From Alphaproteobacteria bacterium (lineage in GTDB: Bacteria > Pseudomonadota > Alphaproteobacteria > UBA6615): DNA of 64,000 bases. Location of the stretch: assembly GCA_021774445.1 (NCBI GenBank), contig JAJFJA010000033.1:28498-92497 (forward strand), written 5' to 3'. Below, piece by piece: positions 1-9,283 of this stretch; the first letter of the stretch is position 1; each line of letters begins with the position of its first letter. The notes beneath the pieces were generated by a model. That model ran no database searches. It was not told the DNA's origin and was given only the letters and a program-made list of their open reading frames with translations. A program made the translations under genes and the position numbers.

Positions 1-1
1 C

Positions 2-331
2 GCGGCTCGACCTAACGATGGATCCGGCAGGCGGTCGCCAGCCGGGTTTGCACGGCAGGGATTCCTTGTCGTTTGGGCGAACCCAAAGGCACTGCTGTTT
101 TTCGGAGCGTTTATCCCTCAGTTCATCGACCCGGTGGGTGATGCCTTGGCGCAAGTGCTGCTCCTGGGGCTGACATTTATGGTGCTGGCGACGCTGCTCG
201 ACGGCGCTTATGCGGTTGCGGCGGGCAAGACGGGTGCCCTGTTGGCGCGTGGACGGGTTCGCCTGGTAGAGCGGATTTCGGGATCTTGCCTGGTTGCCGG
301 CGGGTTGTGGCTGGCGTTCGCCAGGCGTTAG
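2..331 (+). CDS. LysE/RhtB-family amino-acid exporter, C-terminal part
   Basis: The 5' end lies outside the window, so only the last 109 residues are visible. The segment NPKALLFFGAFIPQFIDP is the conserved loop and helix of the LysE/RhtB/CadD exporter superfamily. It is followed by two hydrophobic stretches (AQVLLLGLTFMVLATLLDGAYAV and ISGSCLVAGGLWLAF) that fit the last transmembrane helices. Members export amino acids or homoserine lactones across the inner membrane; the substrate cannot be told from this fragment. The stop codon TAG is three bases before the GTG start of the next gene, so the two are probably cotranscribed. Confidence 0.85.
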   Translation, partial: AARPNDGSGRRSPAGFARQGFLVVWANPKALLFFGAFIPQFIDPVGDALAQVLLLGLTFMVLATLLDGAYAVAAGKTGALLARGRVRLVERISGSCLVAGGLWLAFARR

Positions 332-333
332 TC

Positions 334-789
334 GTGCCTGTGGAAATCTTTGTCGATGCCGATGCTTGTCCGGTCAAGGACGAGGTTATCCGTGTGGCGG
401 CAAGGCATCATCTGACGGTTCACATGGTCTCCAATAGCTGGATGCGGCTGGCGGAGGGTCCACTGGTGCGCCGGGTCGTGGTTCCCGAAGGCGCGGATGC
501 CGCCGATGATTGGATCGCCGAGCGCATGGGGCGCGGCGATGTCGTGGTAACAGCCGATATTCCGCTGGCCGCCCGTTGTTTGAAGAAAGGTGGGCGCGCG
601 CTCGGTCCGACCGGAAAGCCGTTTACCGAAGACAGCATAGGCATGGCGCTGGCGATGCGCGACCTGATGGCGGAGCTGCGAGAAACCGGCGATATTCGCG
701 GTACTAATCCGAGTTTCAAGCCACAGGACCGATCGCGCTTCCTACAGGCGCTGGAGGAGGTCGTGCAGGCGATCAAGCGCGAGGGGTGA
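334..789 (+). CDS. UPF0178 (YaiI/YqxD) family protein
   Basis: A 151-residue protein of the UPF0178 family, which has a PIN-like fold and no firmly assigned function. The family hallmarks are present: the N-terminal VEIFVDADACPVK, the central DDWIAERMGRGDVVVTADIPLA and the late LGPTGKPFTEDSI. The length matches the family (about 150 residues). I chose the GTG at 334 because the conserved N-terminus begins there; an earlier in-frame start would overlap the LysE gene heavily and add unrelated residues. The acidic residues in FVDADACP and TADIP are consistent with a metal-dependent nuclease-like site, but activity is unproven for the family. Confidence 0.9.
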   Translation: MPVEIFVDADACPVKDEVIRVAARHHLTVHMVSNSWMRLAEGPLVRRVVVPEGADAADDWIAERMGRGDVVVTADIPLAARCLKKGGRALGPTGKPFTEDSIGMALAMRDLMAELRETGDIRGTNPSFKPQDRSRFLQALEEVVQAIKREG

Positions 790-800
790 CGATTGCCAGG

Positions 801-1955
801 TTATCGGAGACGGCTTAGGCGGCTGGCGATGACCGCGGCGACCAAAAGCGCGGCGACGGCGACCATGGAAGGCAGAAAAAAGCTGCCGGTCAGGTCAAAT
901 CCGTACCCGGCGGTCACCGGACCCACGGCCTGACCCAATCCGAAGGCGGCGGTCATCAAGGCGAGGGAGCGGCGGGGATCGCCGGAGGCTAATTGGTGGG
1001 CGGCCGTGAGACCGAGCGCGGTTATACCGACAAAGGTGCCGCCCAAGGCGGCGGCAGACAGGAACAAGGCGAGCGCGCTTTGGGAGACAACGCTGAGCGC
1101 CACGCCGACCGCTTCGACAACACAGGCTGCGGCAAAGATCTGGAGGACACCAAAGCGACGGCCTAGCCGCGACCAAAAGGGGATCGATGGGATGGCGGCG
1201 AGTCCGACGGCGAGCCATATGAAAGGTTCAATAGTGCGGAGGTCAGGGGCTGCCCGGACGATGGCCACAATGAAGGTCGCGGTGATCACGTAGCCAAAGC
1301 CGAACAACGTATAGGCGATCACCAGCGGCCAAATAGACAGCACACGCGGATCCTGTTTGGCCGGCGCCGATGCCTGTGCCGACGCGTTCACGGCGGGTAC
1401 CAGGCTGGCGACGGCGAGGAATCCCGCGAGCGAGACCGCGCCGCCAAGAAGCCACATAAGACGCCAGTCGCCACCGACTGCTTCCGCGCTCCACGCGATC
1501 AACGCAGAGACGCAGATGCCGGCTCCGATGCCGACAAAATGGGCGCCCGACAATTCTCCCCGGCGCGCGTCGATCAGCCGCTGCATAACGATGACGGAGG
1601 TTAACAGGAAGACGAAGGCGCTGGCGGCACCGCCGATGAGGCGCAGAACCAGCAGCGTTGCCAGTGATTGGGCGAAGAACATGAGGCCGGTGGTGACGGC
1701 GCTAAGGGCCAACGACGAGAGCATCCAGGCGCGCGGGCTACCGGGCATGCGGCGCGACGTCGCGGCCAGAGCCGCCGCGAGGTAGCCGACATAGTTCGCT
1801 GAGGCGATCAAGCCGGCTTCGCCCTCGGTTAGCCGCAACCCTTCGATCATCGACGGTAGAATCGGGGTGTAGATGAAACGACCAATGCCGACGGCGCTAG
1901 CGATCGCGATCGCGCCACCGGCAACCAACAGGCCTGGTCTCGTAGCCTGGGCCAT
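801..1955 (-). CDS. MFS transporter, YbfB/YjiJ family
   Basis: A 384-residue, very hydrophobic protein with about 12 predicted membrane helices. The N-terminus has the YbfB/YjiJ-type signature GIGRFIYTPILPSMIEG followed by GLIASANYVGYLAAALAA. These are uncharacterised major facilitator superfamily permeases, usually of single-polypeptide secondary transporters. The loop WSRLGRRFGVLQI in the second half fits the repeated MFS cytoplasmic loop motif. The start at 1955 is preferred because an AAAGG stretch lies upstream; an upstream ATG at 1988 lacks a ribosome-binding site. The gene converges with the UPF0178 gene, 11 bases apart. The substrate is unknown. Confidence 0.88.
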   Translation of the reverse strand: MAQATRPGLLVAGGAIAIASAVGIGRFIYTPILPSMIEGLRLTEGEAGLIASANYVGYLAAALAATSRRMPGSPRAWMLSSLALSAVTTGLMFFAQSLATLLVLRLIGGAASAFVFLLTSVIVMQRLIDARRGELSGAHFVGIGAGICVSALIAWSAEAVGGDWRLMWLLGGAVSLAGFLAVASLVPAVNASAQASAPAKQDPRVLSIWPLVIAYTLFGFGYVITATFIVAIVRAAPDLRTIEPFIWLAVGLAAIPSIPFWSRLGRRFGVLQIFAAACVVEAVGVALSVVSQSALALFLSAAALGGTFVGITALGLTAAHQLASGDPRRSLALMTAAFGLGQAVGPVTAGYGFDLTGSFFLPSMVAVAALLVAAVIASRLSRLR

Positions 1956-2170
1956 AGTCGACTGACCTTTCCCCCTGAACCAGGTCATGTTCGGTGAGAG
2001 TCTGCCAAGCCGCCGGTGCGCCGGGAGGCAGTCCGGAAAGGCAATGCATAGCGCAAACGAAGCTGCGTCGCCATATTGGCGATCAGGATGGGTTGAGGCG
2101 CCGGCGGCGGGCTTCGATCGAGGCGCGACTTAGGAAGGCGTCTATCGGTGTGGTTTTTGGGTTCTACCAC

Positions 2171-2198
2171 AAAAAGGGCCGCGGTTTTGCCGCGGCCC
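2171..2198 (-). terminator. Rho-independent terminator after the DUF1344 gene
   Basis: A perfect 9-bp stem (GGGCCGCGG / CCGCGGCCC) with a 5-base loop. Read on the minus strand it is followed by a run of five T residues, which makes it a terminator for the gene ending at 2221. Confidence 0.85.
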
Positions 2199-2220
2199 GA
2201 GTCGGGGGTATCCGGCAACG

Positions 2221-2475
2221 CTAACTTGGGAGCTGGATCTGAGTGACAACCTTTTCGCCGGTGGCACTCTCGTCGAAACTAACCACTATCTCGAGCCCTG
2301 GCTGCAGCTCCTCCATCGCGACACCTTCCGAAACGACGAAAATCGTGCCGTCTTCGAACAACATTTGTCGTGTTGCAGGATCTACGGCTTGGATGACGCC
2401 CTGCATGTCTTCCGCGAACGCACTGCCGAGCGTTGCGACCATCAGGGTGGCTGCCAGGAACAATGTTTTTCTCAT
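2221..2475 (-). CDS. DUF1344 small periplasmic protein
   Basis: An 84-residue protein with a clear signal peptide (MRKTLFLAATLMVATLGSAFAED), so the mature form has about 62 residues. The body (GVIQAVDPATRQMLFEDGT, then EELQPGLEIVVSF) matches the DUF1344 pattern, a small beta-barrel-like domain common in alphaproteobacteria and without known function. A GGAGA ribosome-binding site precedes the ATG. It is a single-gene unit ending at a strong terminator. The neighbouring mechanosensitive channel gene lies upstream on the same strand but 165 bases away. Confidence 0.85.
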   Translation of the reverse strand: MRKTLFLAATLMVATLGSAFAEDMQGVIQAVDPATRQMLFEDGTIFVVSEGVAMEELQPGLEIVVSFDESATGEKVVTQIQLPS

Positions 2476-2639
2476 CGCATCTCTCCTCGTTGGTGGTTCG
2501 ACAAGTGTCGGCGAGGACCGTGGCGAAAGCGGGTAAAAGGCGCGGCGATTCCATGGTCCGGAACTTTCCGCCGCATTGATGCGGTGGCCGAATGTTCGGC
2601 AGCGAATACGCGACGCTCAGGCGGGTCCGTAAAAGTGAG

Positions 2640-3500
2640 CTACAGCGATTCCTCGGGCGAGCTACTGCGCCGCAATTCCGTTGGCGCCTCGGGTAAGAAG
2701 GCAATGGCGCCGGAACTAATCGGCTTGATGTTGGCCATGTGCAAGGCCTTTAGAATGCGGCCGTTTACGGCGTAGCGTGACGGGAAATAGCGCCGACTGG
2801 GCACCCAAACGCGATAGCCCAAGACGATGCCCGCGTAGCCGAACTCATGGATGCCTACCTGGGCGCTGTTTTCGACGATCTCCGGTGTGTCGTCGATGGC
2901 CTGCTGGAGGACGCGTATGGCGGCATCCGTATCAGAGGTTACCGGCAGGATAATCTTGCCCTCGACGACGCGCCGGGCCTGCGAGTTGACGAGGATCTCC
3001 CCCATTATCTGTTTGTTCGGGATGGTAATGGTCTCCTCGTCCTCCCCTTTGAGAACGGTGGCGGCCAGTTTGATTTCCTCGACCACACCGCTGGTCCGAC
3101 TAACCTCGATGGTGTCACCGACGACGAATGGCCGGGTGAGGATGATGGCGAGCCCGGCGCCGTAGTTGGACAGAACGCCTTGAATGGCCAGTGTCGCGCC
3201 GAAGGCGGCCGCGCCGGCCAAGGCGATGAGCGGGGTGATCGTGATGCCAAAGTTTCCCAGCGTGATGATGACAACGAAGCCAAGCAACACCACTCTGACG
3301 ATATTGGCCAAGAACCTGACAAGTGTGGGATCGAAAGCTTTGCGCTCGCCGAAACGCACAGTCTGGCTGGCGATCCAATTGGTGACCGTCAATCCGATGA
3401 TGAGGACGACGACGGCACCGAGTAGTTGAAAGCCGTAGGCGACGGAGAAAGTGATGGCGGTATCCAAGAGCCGGGAAACGGCCACAAGGTCGGTTTGCAT
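2640..3500 (-). CDS. MscS-family small-conductance mechanosensitive channel
   Basis: A 286-residue inner-membrane channel that would release solutes on hypo-osmotic shock. It has three hydrophobic N-terminal segments (about residues 15-100), then the TM3/beta-domain hallmark AAAFGATLAIQGVLSNYGAGLAIILTR with Gly/Ala spacing, and the MscS beta-domain PFVVGDTIEV. The cytoplasmic alpha/beta part follows (TIPNKQIMGEILVNSQARRVVEGKI). Length and domain order are those of canonical MscS, so it should form a homoheptamer. No strong ribosome-binding site is visible before the ATG. Confidence 0.92.
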   Translation of the reverse strand: MQTDLVAVSRLLDTAITFSVAYGFQLLGAVVVLIIGLTVTNWIASQTVRFGERKAFDPTLVRFLANIVRVVLLGFVVIITLGNFGITITPLIALAGAAAFGATLAIQGVLSNYGAGLAIILTRPFVVGDTIEVSRTSGVVEEIKLAATVLKGEDEETITIPNKQIMGEILVNSQARRVVEGKIILPVTSDTDAAIRVLQQAIDDTPEIVENSAQVGIHEFGYAGIVLGYRVWVPSRRYFPSRYAVNGRILKALHMANIKPISSGAIAFLPEAPTELRRSSSPEESL

Positions 3501-3716
3501 TTGCGGCTACTCGTTGTTGAAAAAAGTGAGTCGGCGAGCGTTTGGCCAGTCAATGAGAGTGATGACCGTCACAGTGTAGGGATTCGGCAAATGAAATTCG
3601 TGAGTCCACTTGTTGCGTAAAGCTGACGTGAGGTGTGACTCCGGTCACTCCCTTATTGGTGCTTGAGTACTTATATCAATGCCATGGCCCACTACTACAA
3701 AGAACTGGAGGTCGCC

Positions 3717-4076
3717 ATGAGTAAGTTCTTAGCAACGGGGCGGTACGCCAGCCCCAAAACGCATTCAAGCCTGTTGGCGATCGGTATCATGATCGTGATG
3801 TTCGCGGTTGCGGTGACGTTGACCACACCGGTGCATGCACAATCGCTCAACAACGGCGCGCCGCGTGCCGATGTAGCCAAGTTTCTTGGTGAGCGCTACG
3901 CCGAGCAGCCGGTGTCGATGGGATTGGCGCAGAATGGTGGCGTCATAGAGGTTTTTTCGACAACCGACGGTTCCACTTGGACCATCGTCCTGACGATGCC
4001 TAACGGTAAGAGCCGGGTGATCGGTTCGGGTGAGTCTTGGACGCCGGTGATCCAACTGGCGGGCCGAAAAGTGTGA
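3717..4076 (+). CDS. Exported protein of unknown function
   Basis: A 119-residue protein. After a basic N-terminus there is one long hydrophobic segment (LLAIGIMIVMFAVAVTLTTPVHAQS) that reads as a signal peptide with an A-x-A-type cleavage site. The mature part has about 80 residues and contains the phrases ADVAKFLGERYAEQPVSMGL and DGSTWTIVLTMPNGKSRVIGSGE, which suggest a small beta-rich periplasmic domain. I do not recognise a named family. I chose the ATG at 3717 because a GGAGG site lies 7 bases upstream; an in-frame start at 3663 lacks one and would put 18 residues before it. It is followed by a strong hairpin. Confidence 0.75.
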   Translation: MSKFLATGRYASPKTHSSLLAIGIMIVMFAVAVTLTTPVHAQSLNNGAPRADVAKFLGERYAEQPVSMGLAQNGGVIEVFSTTDGSTWTIVLTMPNGKSRVIGSGESWTPVIQLAGRKV

Positions 4077-4099
4077 GGTCCATGATGCACCGGCATAGA

Positions 4100-4134
4100 G
4101 AAGGGGCGGCCTGCCTTCGTAGAGCCGCCCCTTC
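4100..4134. terminator. Bidirectional terminator between convergent genes
   Basis: An 11-bp perfect inverted repeat (GAAGGGGCGGC / GCCGCCCCTTC) with a 13-base loop lies in the 73 bases between the exported protein gene and aceB, which converge. It can serve both; T-rich sequence follows on the plus side. Confidence 0.75.
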
Positions 4135-4149
4135 GCATTTCATATGCTG

Positions 4150-5781
4150 TTATGCCGCTTGGACGATTTCGTAAGCCGGCAATGTTAGAAACTCCGGGAA
4201 GTCCGATGCGGTTGCCATTTCCGAGAACAGCTTCGCAGCCTCACTGAAACGGCTGGCCCGATAGGCCTCGGCACCGATTTCGGTTTCGGTCTTCCGCAAT
4301 TCCTCTGCCGTTATTCCTCCAACCAGCGCGGCGTCGATCGTTCGACCGTCATCGAGCTTGGCACCATGGCGGAGCCATTGCCAAATTTGGGCGCGTGAGA
4401 TTTCAGCGGTGGCCGCGTCTTCCATCAGATTGTAGAGGGGCACGCAACCGGTGCCGCGCAACCAGGCTTCGAGATAGGCGATGCCGATGTTGATGTTCTG
4501 GCGGAGGCCATTCTCGGTGATCGTACCCTGCGGCACGGTGAGCAAGTCGGCCGCGGTGACCGCAACGTCCTCGCGTTTCTTATCGATCTGGTTTGGCTGA
4601 GGCATGAGACGGTCAAAGACTTCCTTGGCCACGGGAATCAGACCAGGATGAGCGACCCAGGTGCCGTCATGACCGTCCTCGGCTTCGCGCTGCTTGTCGG
4701 CGCGAACTTTGGCCAGGGCCTGCTCGTTCGCGGCGGGGTCGCTGCGTATCGGTATTTGTGCCGCCATGCCGCCCATGGCGTGGACGTTGCGCCGGTGACA
4801 GGTCTTGATGACAAGCTGACTGTATGAGCGCATGAAGTGCGCGGCCATGGTGACCTCGGCGCGGTCCGGCATGACCCAGTTCGGGTGATTGCGGAACTTC
4901 TTGATGACACTGAAGATGTAGTCCCAGCGGCCGCAGTTGAGGCCGGCGGAGTGCTCGCACAGCTCATGGAGGATTTCGTCCATCTCGAAGGCGGCGAGGA
5001 TAGTTTCAATCAATACGGTCGCCTTGATGGTGCCGCGCGGGATTCCCAGGGTGTCTTGCGCGGTGACGAATACGTCGTTCCACAAGCGTGCTTCGAGGTG
5101 GCTCTCGAGCTTCGGCAAGTAGAAGTAGGGACCGGATCCACGGGCGAGCAGGTTCTGAGCGTTGTGGAAGAAATAGAGGCCGAAATCGAATAGGGAGCCC
5201 GACATGGCCAGACCGTCGACCAAGACATGGGCCTCGGGCAAATGCCAACCCCGCGGGCGCTGCAGCAGCACTGCGATGTTGTCGTTGAGCTTATATTCTT
5301 TGCCGGTGTTCGGATCGGTGAACTCGATCGTGCCGGTGATTGCGTCGGCCATGTTGATCTGGCCTTCGATCATATTCGTCCAGGTCGGTGTGTTGGCGTC
5401 TTCGAAGTCGGCCATGAAGACGCTGGCGCCGGAATTGAGCGCATTGATCACCATTTTGCGGTCGGTCGGGCCGGTGATTTCGATGCGGCGGTCGAGCAAG
5501 TCCGTGGGAAGCGGCGCCACGGTCCAGTCACCGGCGCGGATGGCGGCGGTTGCGGCCAAGAAATCCGGCATCTCACCGGCGTCGATACGGGCCTGGCGGA
5601 CGGTGCGGGCCGCTAGGAGGTCGCGTCGCCGCTGGCCGAACTTACGCTCCAGCATGGCGATAAAGCCCAGTGCCTCGGGCGACAAGATGCGCTCGAATGC
5701 CGGTGTCATGGCGCCTTTGACGACGACATCCCGGGCCTGGGCGGCGAGATCGGCGTCGGATACGCGCTGGGAACTGGTCAT
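4150..5781 (-). CDS. aceB: Malate synthase A
   Basis: A 543-residue enzyme that condenses acetyl-CoA with glyoxylate to malate, the second step of the glyoxylate bypass. Its length is that of the type A (aceB) enzymes rather than the longer type G (glcB). Conserved parts include [32 protein letters not shown] (with the catalytic-region Asp/Glu), [28 protein letters not shown] and [19 protein letters not shown] site lies shortly before the ATG. Isocitrate lyase is not in the window. It diverges from the ROK gene across 69 bases that must hold both promoters. Confidence 0.97.
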   Translation of the reverse strand: MTSSQRVSDADLAAQARDVVVKGAMTPAFERILSPEALGFIAMLERKFGQRRRDLLAARTVRQARIDAGEMPDFLAATAAIRAGDWTVAPLPTDLLDRRIEITGPTDRKMVINALNSGASVFMADFEDANTPTWTNMIEGQINMADAITGTIEFTDPNTGKEYKLNDNIAVLLQRPRGWHLPEAHVLVDGLAMSGSLFDFGLYFFHNAQNLLARGSGPYFYLPKLESHLEARLWNDVFVTAQDTLGIPRGTIKATVLIETILAAFEMDEILHELCEHSAGLNCGRWDYIFSVIKKFRNHPNWVMPDRAEVTMAAHFMRSYSQLVIKTCHRRNVHAMGGMAAQIPIRSDPAANEQALAKVRADKQREAEDGHDGTWVAHPGLIPVAKEVFDRLMPQPNQIDKKREDVAVTAADLLTVPQGTITENGLRQNINIGIAYLEAWLRGTGCVPLYNLMEDAATAEISRAQIWQWLRHGAKLDDGRTIDAALVGGITAEELRKTETEIGAEAYRASRFSEAAKLFSEMATASDFPEFLTLPAYEIVQAA

Positions 5782-5850
5782 AGCTACCTCTTTGCTGGAA
5801 AGTAGTCGGATCGGCGGGCGGAGGATTGGTAGACGACGGGGTCTTTGTCA

Positions 5851-6765
5851 ATGCGATATGCGTTCGATATTGGCGGAACGAACACGGATTTTGCGGTTTT
5901 TGCAAGCAATGGCGACTTATTGGAGACCTCTCGCGACCCCACCCCGACGGACCGATGGGAGGATTTCGCGGCGCTGATTGCCGATCGCGTCGCCAAGGCG
6001 GACAAAGCTTCCGGGCCGGTCTCCCATGTGGGGATGAGCCTGGCCGGTGTGCTCGATCCGACGAGCGGGGCGGTGCTGAGCGCGAACGTCCCGTGCCTCA
6101 GCGGACGGCGCGTTGGCGCTGAATTGGAGGCGGTACTGGGGCGCCGGGTCGATGTTGGTAACGACGCGGATTGTTTCACCGTGGCGGAGGCCGAGGCCGG
6201 CGTGGGGCAGGGACATGCGGTGGTGGCGGGGATCATCATCGGCACCGGTACCGGCGGCGGTTTGGTGGTCAATGACCGGCTGATTAGGGGGTTTTCCGGT
6301 TTTACCGGCGAATGGGGCCATGGCGGACGATTGGCCGATGATCTGGTCGCGCGCGGGCTGACGCCGGTGCCGTGCGGCTGCGGGGGTACCGGATGCCTGG
6401 ATCCCTATGCGTCCGGGCGGGGCGTCGAGCGGATATACAGGTGCGTTACGGAGCAGACGTTGGATTGCCCGGCGGTGTTGGCGCTATGGCACGCCGGCGA
6501 TGCGGCAGCAAACGACGCCATGGATCTGTATCTCGAGGTTGTGTCGCGCCAGCTGTCCCTGGTGGCCGGTTTCCTGGACCCCGATATCATGCCGGTCGGG
6601 GGCGGCGTGGCAGCCAACCTGAATTTGGTCCGGGAACTGGATCGGCGGGTGCGCGGACGGCTGTTGAGCACGCGCGCGACGCCGTTGCTCGTTCAGGGCG
6701 CCTTTGTTGCCGATGGTTGTCTGCGGGGCGCCGCAATGCTCGGCGCCCGCAGTATCTCGGAATAG
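5851..6765 (+). CDS. ROK-family sugar kinase (N-acetylglucosamine kinase-like)
   Basis: A 304-residue ROK protein. The N-terminal phosphate-binding motif FDIGGTNTDFAVF and the second GTGTGGGLVVN motif form the actin-like ATP site. The ROK-specific motif GEWGHGG is followed by the zinc-binding cluster PCGCGGTGCLDPYASG, with three cysteines in place. It lacks the N-terminal helix-turn-helix of NagC/XylR repressors, so it is a kinase rather than a regulator. The substrate is probably a hexose or N-acetylhexosamine. The ATG at 5851 directly precedes the GGTN domain; a TTG six bases upstream is also possible. It stands alone between divergent aceB and the convergent Mla-type operon. Confidence 0.88.
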   Translation: MRYAFDIGGTNTDFAVFASNGDLLETSRDPTPTDRWEDFAALIADRVAKADKASGPVSHVGMSLAGVLDPTSGAVLSANVPCLSGRRVGAELEAVLGRRVDVGNDADCFTVAEAEAGVGQGHAVVAGIIIGTGTGGGLVVNDRLIRGFSGFTGEWGHGGRLADDLVARGLTPVPCGCGGTGCLDPYASGRGVERIYRCVTEQTLDCPAVLALWHAGDAAANDAMDLYLEVVSRQLSLVAGFLDPDIMPVGGGVAANLNLVRELDRRVRGRLLSTRATPLLVQGAFVADGCLRGAAMLGARSISE

Positions 6766-6777
6766 CCGGTTTTCCGA

Positions 6778-7389
6778 TCAGCTGTTCTTGCCGCGTCGAA
6801 CTGAGGTGACGTCGGCGGTGAAACTGCCATAGATTTCGCCGACTGCCTGACCAAGGGCCTTGACCGCCGCTTCGACACTGGCATCTTCGGTTTGGCGTTC
6901 CACGACATAGGTCTTGACCAGAACCAGGCCTTCCGCACCGGGCTCGACGACGGCGAGTTCGACCTCGGCGATAACGCTTTGCGCGCCGTCGTCTATCACG
7001 CGCTCGAAGCGACGGACCTTGCCGATGATTTCAAAATCGGGCCGGATGCGCATGCCCGGTGTGACGACGGTGTCGGCGAGGCCACTCTCTTGGAGGTAGA
7101 TCGCGAGGGACTGCTGCAGCATGCGGGTCGGCGAATCATTCCAATAGTGATAGTCGTGCTGCTGCATTTCGTGCTGGGTCGCCGCGCTGCTGAATAGAAT
7201 CGGGCGCTCGCGGAGCAGGCCGTCGGCGTCGAACGGGGTGACCGAAACGATTCCGGGGAAAGCCACGGGCCTGGCGTCGCCAGCCAACGGCGCGACGCGG
7301 ACGCGGTAAAAATGATCGCGTGGGACCGGCGGAGCCGCACAAGCGGCAAGCGCGAAGGAGACGAGTAGCAAGATACTGACGCGGCGCAT
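6778..7389 (-). CDS. ABC transport auxiliary lipoprotein (PqiC/MlaA-neighbour type)
   Basis: A 203-residue lipoprotein of the ABC-type transport auxiliary family. It has a signal peptide with lipobox LAAC (cleavage before the Cys at residue 17), then the family start DHFYRVRVAP and the beta/alpha core with QSLAIYLQESGLADTV and KVRRFERVIDDG. Such proteins sit on MCE/Mla systems and are thought to link the MCE protein to the outer membrane. It is the last gene of a seven-gene operon; its ATG follows the mlaD-like stop by 5 bases and has a GGAG site inside the preceding gene's end. Confidence 0.88.
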   Translation of the reverse strand: MRRVSILLLVSFALAACAAPPVPRDHFYRVRVAPLAGDARPVAFPGIVSVTPFDADGLLRERPILFSSAATQHEMQQHDYHYWNDSPTRMLQQSLAIYLQESGLADTVVTPGMRIRPDFEIIGKVRRFERVIDDGAQSVIAEVELAVVEPGAEGLVLVKTYVVERQTEDASVEAAVKALGQAVGEIYGSFTADVTSVRRGKNS

Positions 7390-7394
7390 GAAAG

Positions 7395-8405
7395 TTACTC
7401 CAGGCTGGCGGAAGCCGGGGCGATTTCGTCCCGCGGCGTGCCGTTGAGAAGCATGCCCGGGTTCTGCCGAATGAGGCGACTGAACTCGTTCATGTTGCGG
7501 CTGGTCCCGTCCAGGTTGTGCAGGATCGAGCCGAGATTCTGGGTTAGGGAACGCAGAGCGTAGTGCACATCCGTTAGCGATTTATCAACGTTGTCGCGGT
7601 TGGCGCCGATCATGTCGTCAACGGTGGTAACCAATTCATCGATGGTGCCGGCCGTGCGGCCCAGATCCTCGCTCATGGCAGCCAGGTTGGTCGTTGCAAG
7701 CTCGACGCTGACGATGGCCTGCTCAACGGAGTGGATATTTTCCGTCGACATCACGCGCTGGAGGCCGGCGGCGCTGTCGTTGAGGCGGTCAGACAAGGCA
7801 GTGAGTTGGTCCGCGAGTTGGGGTGCCCGGGTGTCGACGGTGGCTGCCGCCGAGCGGAGGGAGCCGAGAAGGGCGCCAAGATCGCGTTCGACGGTGCCGC
7901 CGAGGCTGGTCACCGTGTTACTGATCAGGTCAAGCAACGGGCGCACGCCTTCGCGATTGAGGGATCCAATATCAGCGGCGAGAGCGGAAACGGTTGCGAA
8001 TATGTCGGCCGGAGGCAGGCTGGCGATCTGTGCGCCCGGGACCAGCGGGCGCTGGCTGGTGCCAGCGCGGATATCGACGGTCTTGGCGGCGAGCAGACTG
8101 CTGCTGGCAATAGTGGCGAGACTGTCCTGGGGAATAATCCAGCCTTGCCGAACGGAGATATCGACGCGGAACTTCAATTGTCCGTCAGCGGCGGCCGGCT
8201 CGATGCTCTCGACCTGACCGACCGGGAAACCTTCGTAGCGAACCTGGGTGCCGAACTTTAGACCGGCGACGTTGTCGAAGGTGACCAAATAGTGGTCGAC
8301 GGCCCCGGTGCGGCCGGTGACCACGGCGATAGAGGCTATCGCGGCCAGCAACATGGCGCAGACGAAAGCGCCGACGAAGACATAGCTCTTGTTGTGGCTG
8401 CGCAT
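7395..8405 (-). CDS. mlaD: MCE-domain periplasmic lipid-transport protein (MlaD family)
   Basis: A 336-residue protein with one N-terminal membrane anchor (FVGAFVCAMLLAAIASIAVV) and one MCE domain at about residues 38-125 (YLVTFDNVAGLKFGTQVRYEGFPVGQVE... with SSSLLAAKTVDIRAG). The remaining 200 residues are helical and rich in heptad-like patterns (LADQLTALSDRLNDSAAG, IDELVTTVDDMIG), fitting the coiled-coil needle found in longer MCE proteins. It would form a hexameric ring handling phospholipid between the membranes with the MlaE/MlaF pair encoded just upstream. It is longer than E. coli MlaD, closer to the plant TGD2 or PqiB style of extended MCE proteins. Confidence 0.92.
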   Translation of the reverse strand: MRSHNKSYVFVGAFVCAMLLAAIASIAVVTGRTGAVDHYLVTFDNVAGLKFGTQVRYEGFPVGQVESIEPAAADGQLKFRVDISVRQGWIIPQDSLATIASSSLLAAKTVDIRAGTSQRPLVPGAQIASLPPADIFATVSALAADIGSLNREGVRPLLDLISNTVTSLGGTVERDLGALLGSLRSAAATVDTRAPQLADQLTALSDRLNDSAAGLQRVMSTENIHSVEQAIVSVELATTNLAAMSEDLGRTAGTIDELVTTVDDMIGANRDNVDKSLTDVHYALRSLTQNLGSILHNLDGTSRNMNEFSRLIRQNPGMLLNGTPRDEIAPASASLE

Positions 8406-8419
8406 GGGCTTGTTCCTGC

Positions 8420-9283
8420 TTAACGATCGTGCGGCATCGATTGGCTTGGCGCCGGTGCCACACCGGTGAGACGACTCAAATACTCGGCAGCATCGATCTG
8501 CTCCTCCTCAGCCACGCGGTTGAGCAAGTTGCGGATACGTTGGTTTTTGCTGTTGCGAATGTTTTTGACGCTGTCGACGGCGAGGAGCCGTCCCTGGTCA
8601 AGGATGGCAATGCGGTCGGCAATCTTGAAGGCGCTCTCGACCTCATGCGTGACGACGACGATGGTGATACCCATGGCATCGCGCAGACGCAGAATCAGGT
8701 CGTCGAGCGCAGACGAGACCACCGGGTCGAGACCGGCCGATGGCTCGTCGAAGAACACTAGCTTGGGATCCATGACGATGGCACGGGCCACGGCGGCGCG
8801 CTTGAGCATGCCGCCGGAAAGTTCGGCGGGCATGAGGGCGTCGAAACCGGCGAGATTTACGACCTCGAGTTTCAGGCGAACCATGATGTCCATGGTCTTC
8901 TCGTCGAGCCGGAAGTGCTCGCGTAGAGGCAGCTTGATGTTTTCGGCGACGGAGAGAGAGCTGAATAAGGCGCCGCCTTGGAAGGCTACGCCCATTTGAC
9001 GCCGCAAGGCCATGGCCGCGAGCGGGTCGAGATCGTTCATGTCCTGGCCGAGCAGTCGGATGGTTCCGCCGGTCGGCTGCTCCAGGCCAACGAGGTGTCG
9101 TAAGAGCGTGCTTTTGCCGGATCCGCTGCCGCCCATGATGACCATGATCTCGCCGCGCTTTACCTTGAGGTCGACGCCGAACAGCACCTGGCGTCGACCA
9201 TAGTGGGTCTCGAGGCGCTCGACCTCGATCACGGCGTCGGCAGTCGCGGTTGTTGCCGGGCGCTTCGCGAGAGTGGCGGTCAC
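8420..9283 (-). CDS. mlaF: ABC transporter ATP-binding protein (MlaF family)
   Basis: A 287-residue ATPase that drives the MCE transporter. It has Walker A GGSGSGKST (residues 51-59), Q-loop ...MGVAFQGGALFSSLSV, signature LSGGMLKRAAVARAI, Walker B LVFFDEPSAGLDP and the H-loop VVVTHEVESAF. The signature LSGGM followed by KR, and the QGGALFSSL around the Q-loop, are typical of MlaF/TTG2A proteins. Its ATG overlaps the stop of the mlaE-like gene (ATGA), indicating translational coupling. The C-terminal tail (about 40 residues past the ABC core) ends in a basic-acidic stretch before the MCE gene 14 bases on. Confidence 0.95.
   Translation of the reverse strand: MTATLAKRPATTATADAVIEVERLETHYGRRQVLFGVDLKVKRGEIMVIMGGSGSGKSTLLRHLVGLEQPTGGTIRLLGQDMNDLDPLAAMALRRQMGVAFQGGALFSSLSVAENIKLPLREHFRLDEKTMDIMVRLKLEVVNLAGFDALMPAELSGGMLKRAAVARAIVMDPKLVFFDEPSAGLDPVVSSALDDLILRLRDAMGITIVVVTHEVESAFKIADRIAILDQGRLLAVDSVKNIRNSKNQRIRNLLNRVAEEEQIDAAEYLSRLTGVAPAPSQSMPHDR

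Noticed and set aside
1985..2224. Small open frames on both strands between the MFS and DUF1344 genes
   Set aside because: No ribosome-binding sites, Arg-rich products, and they overlap the terminator hairpin.
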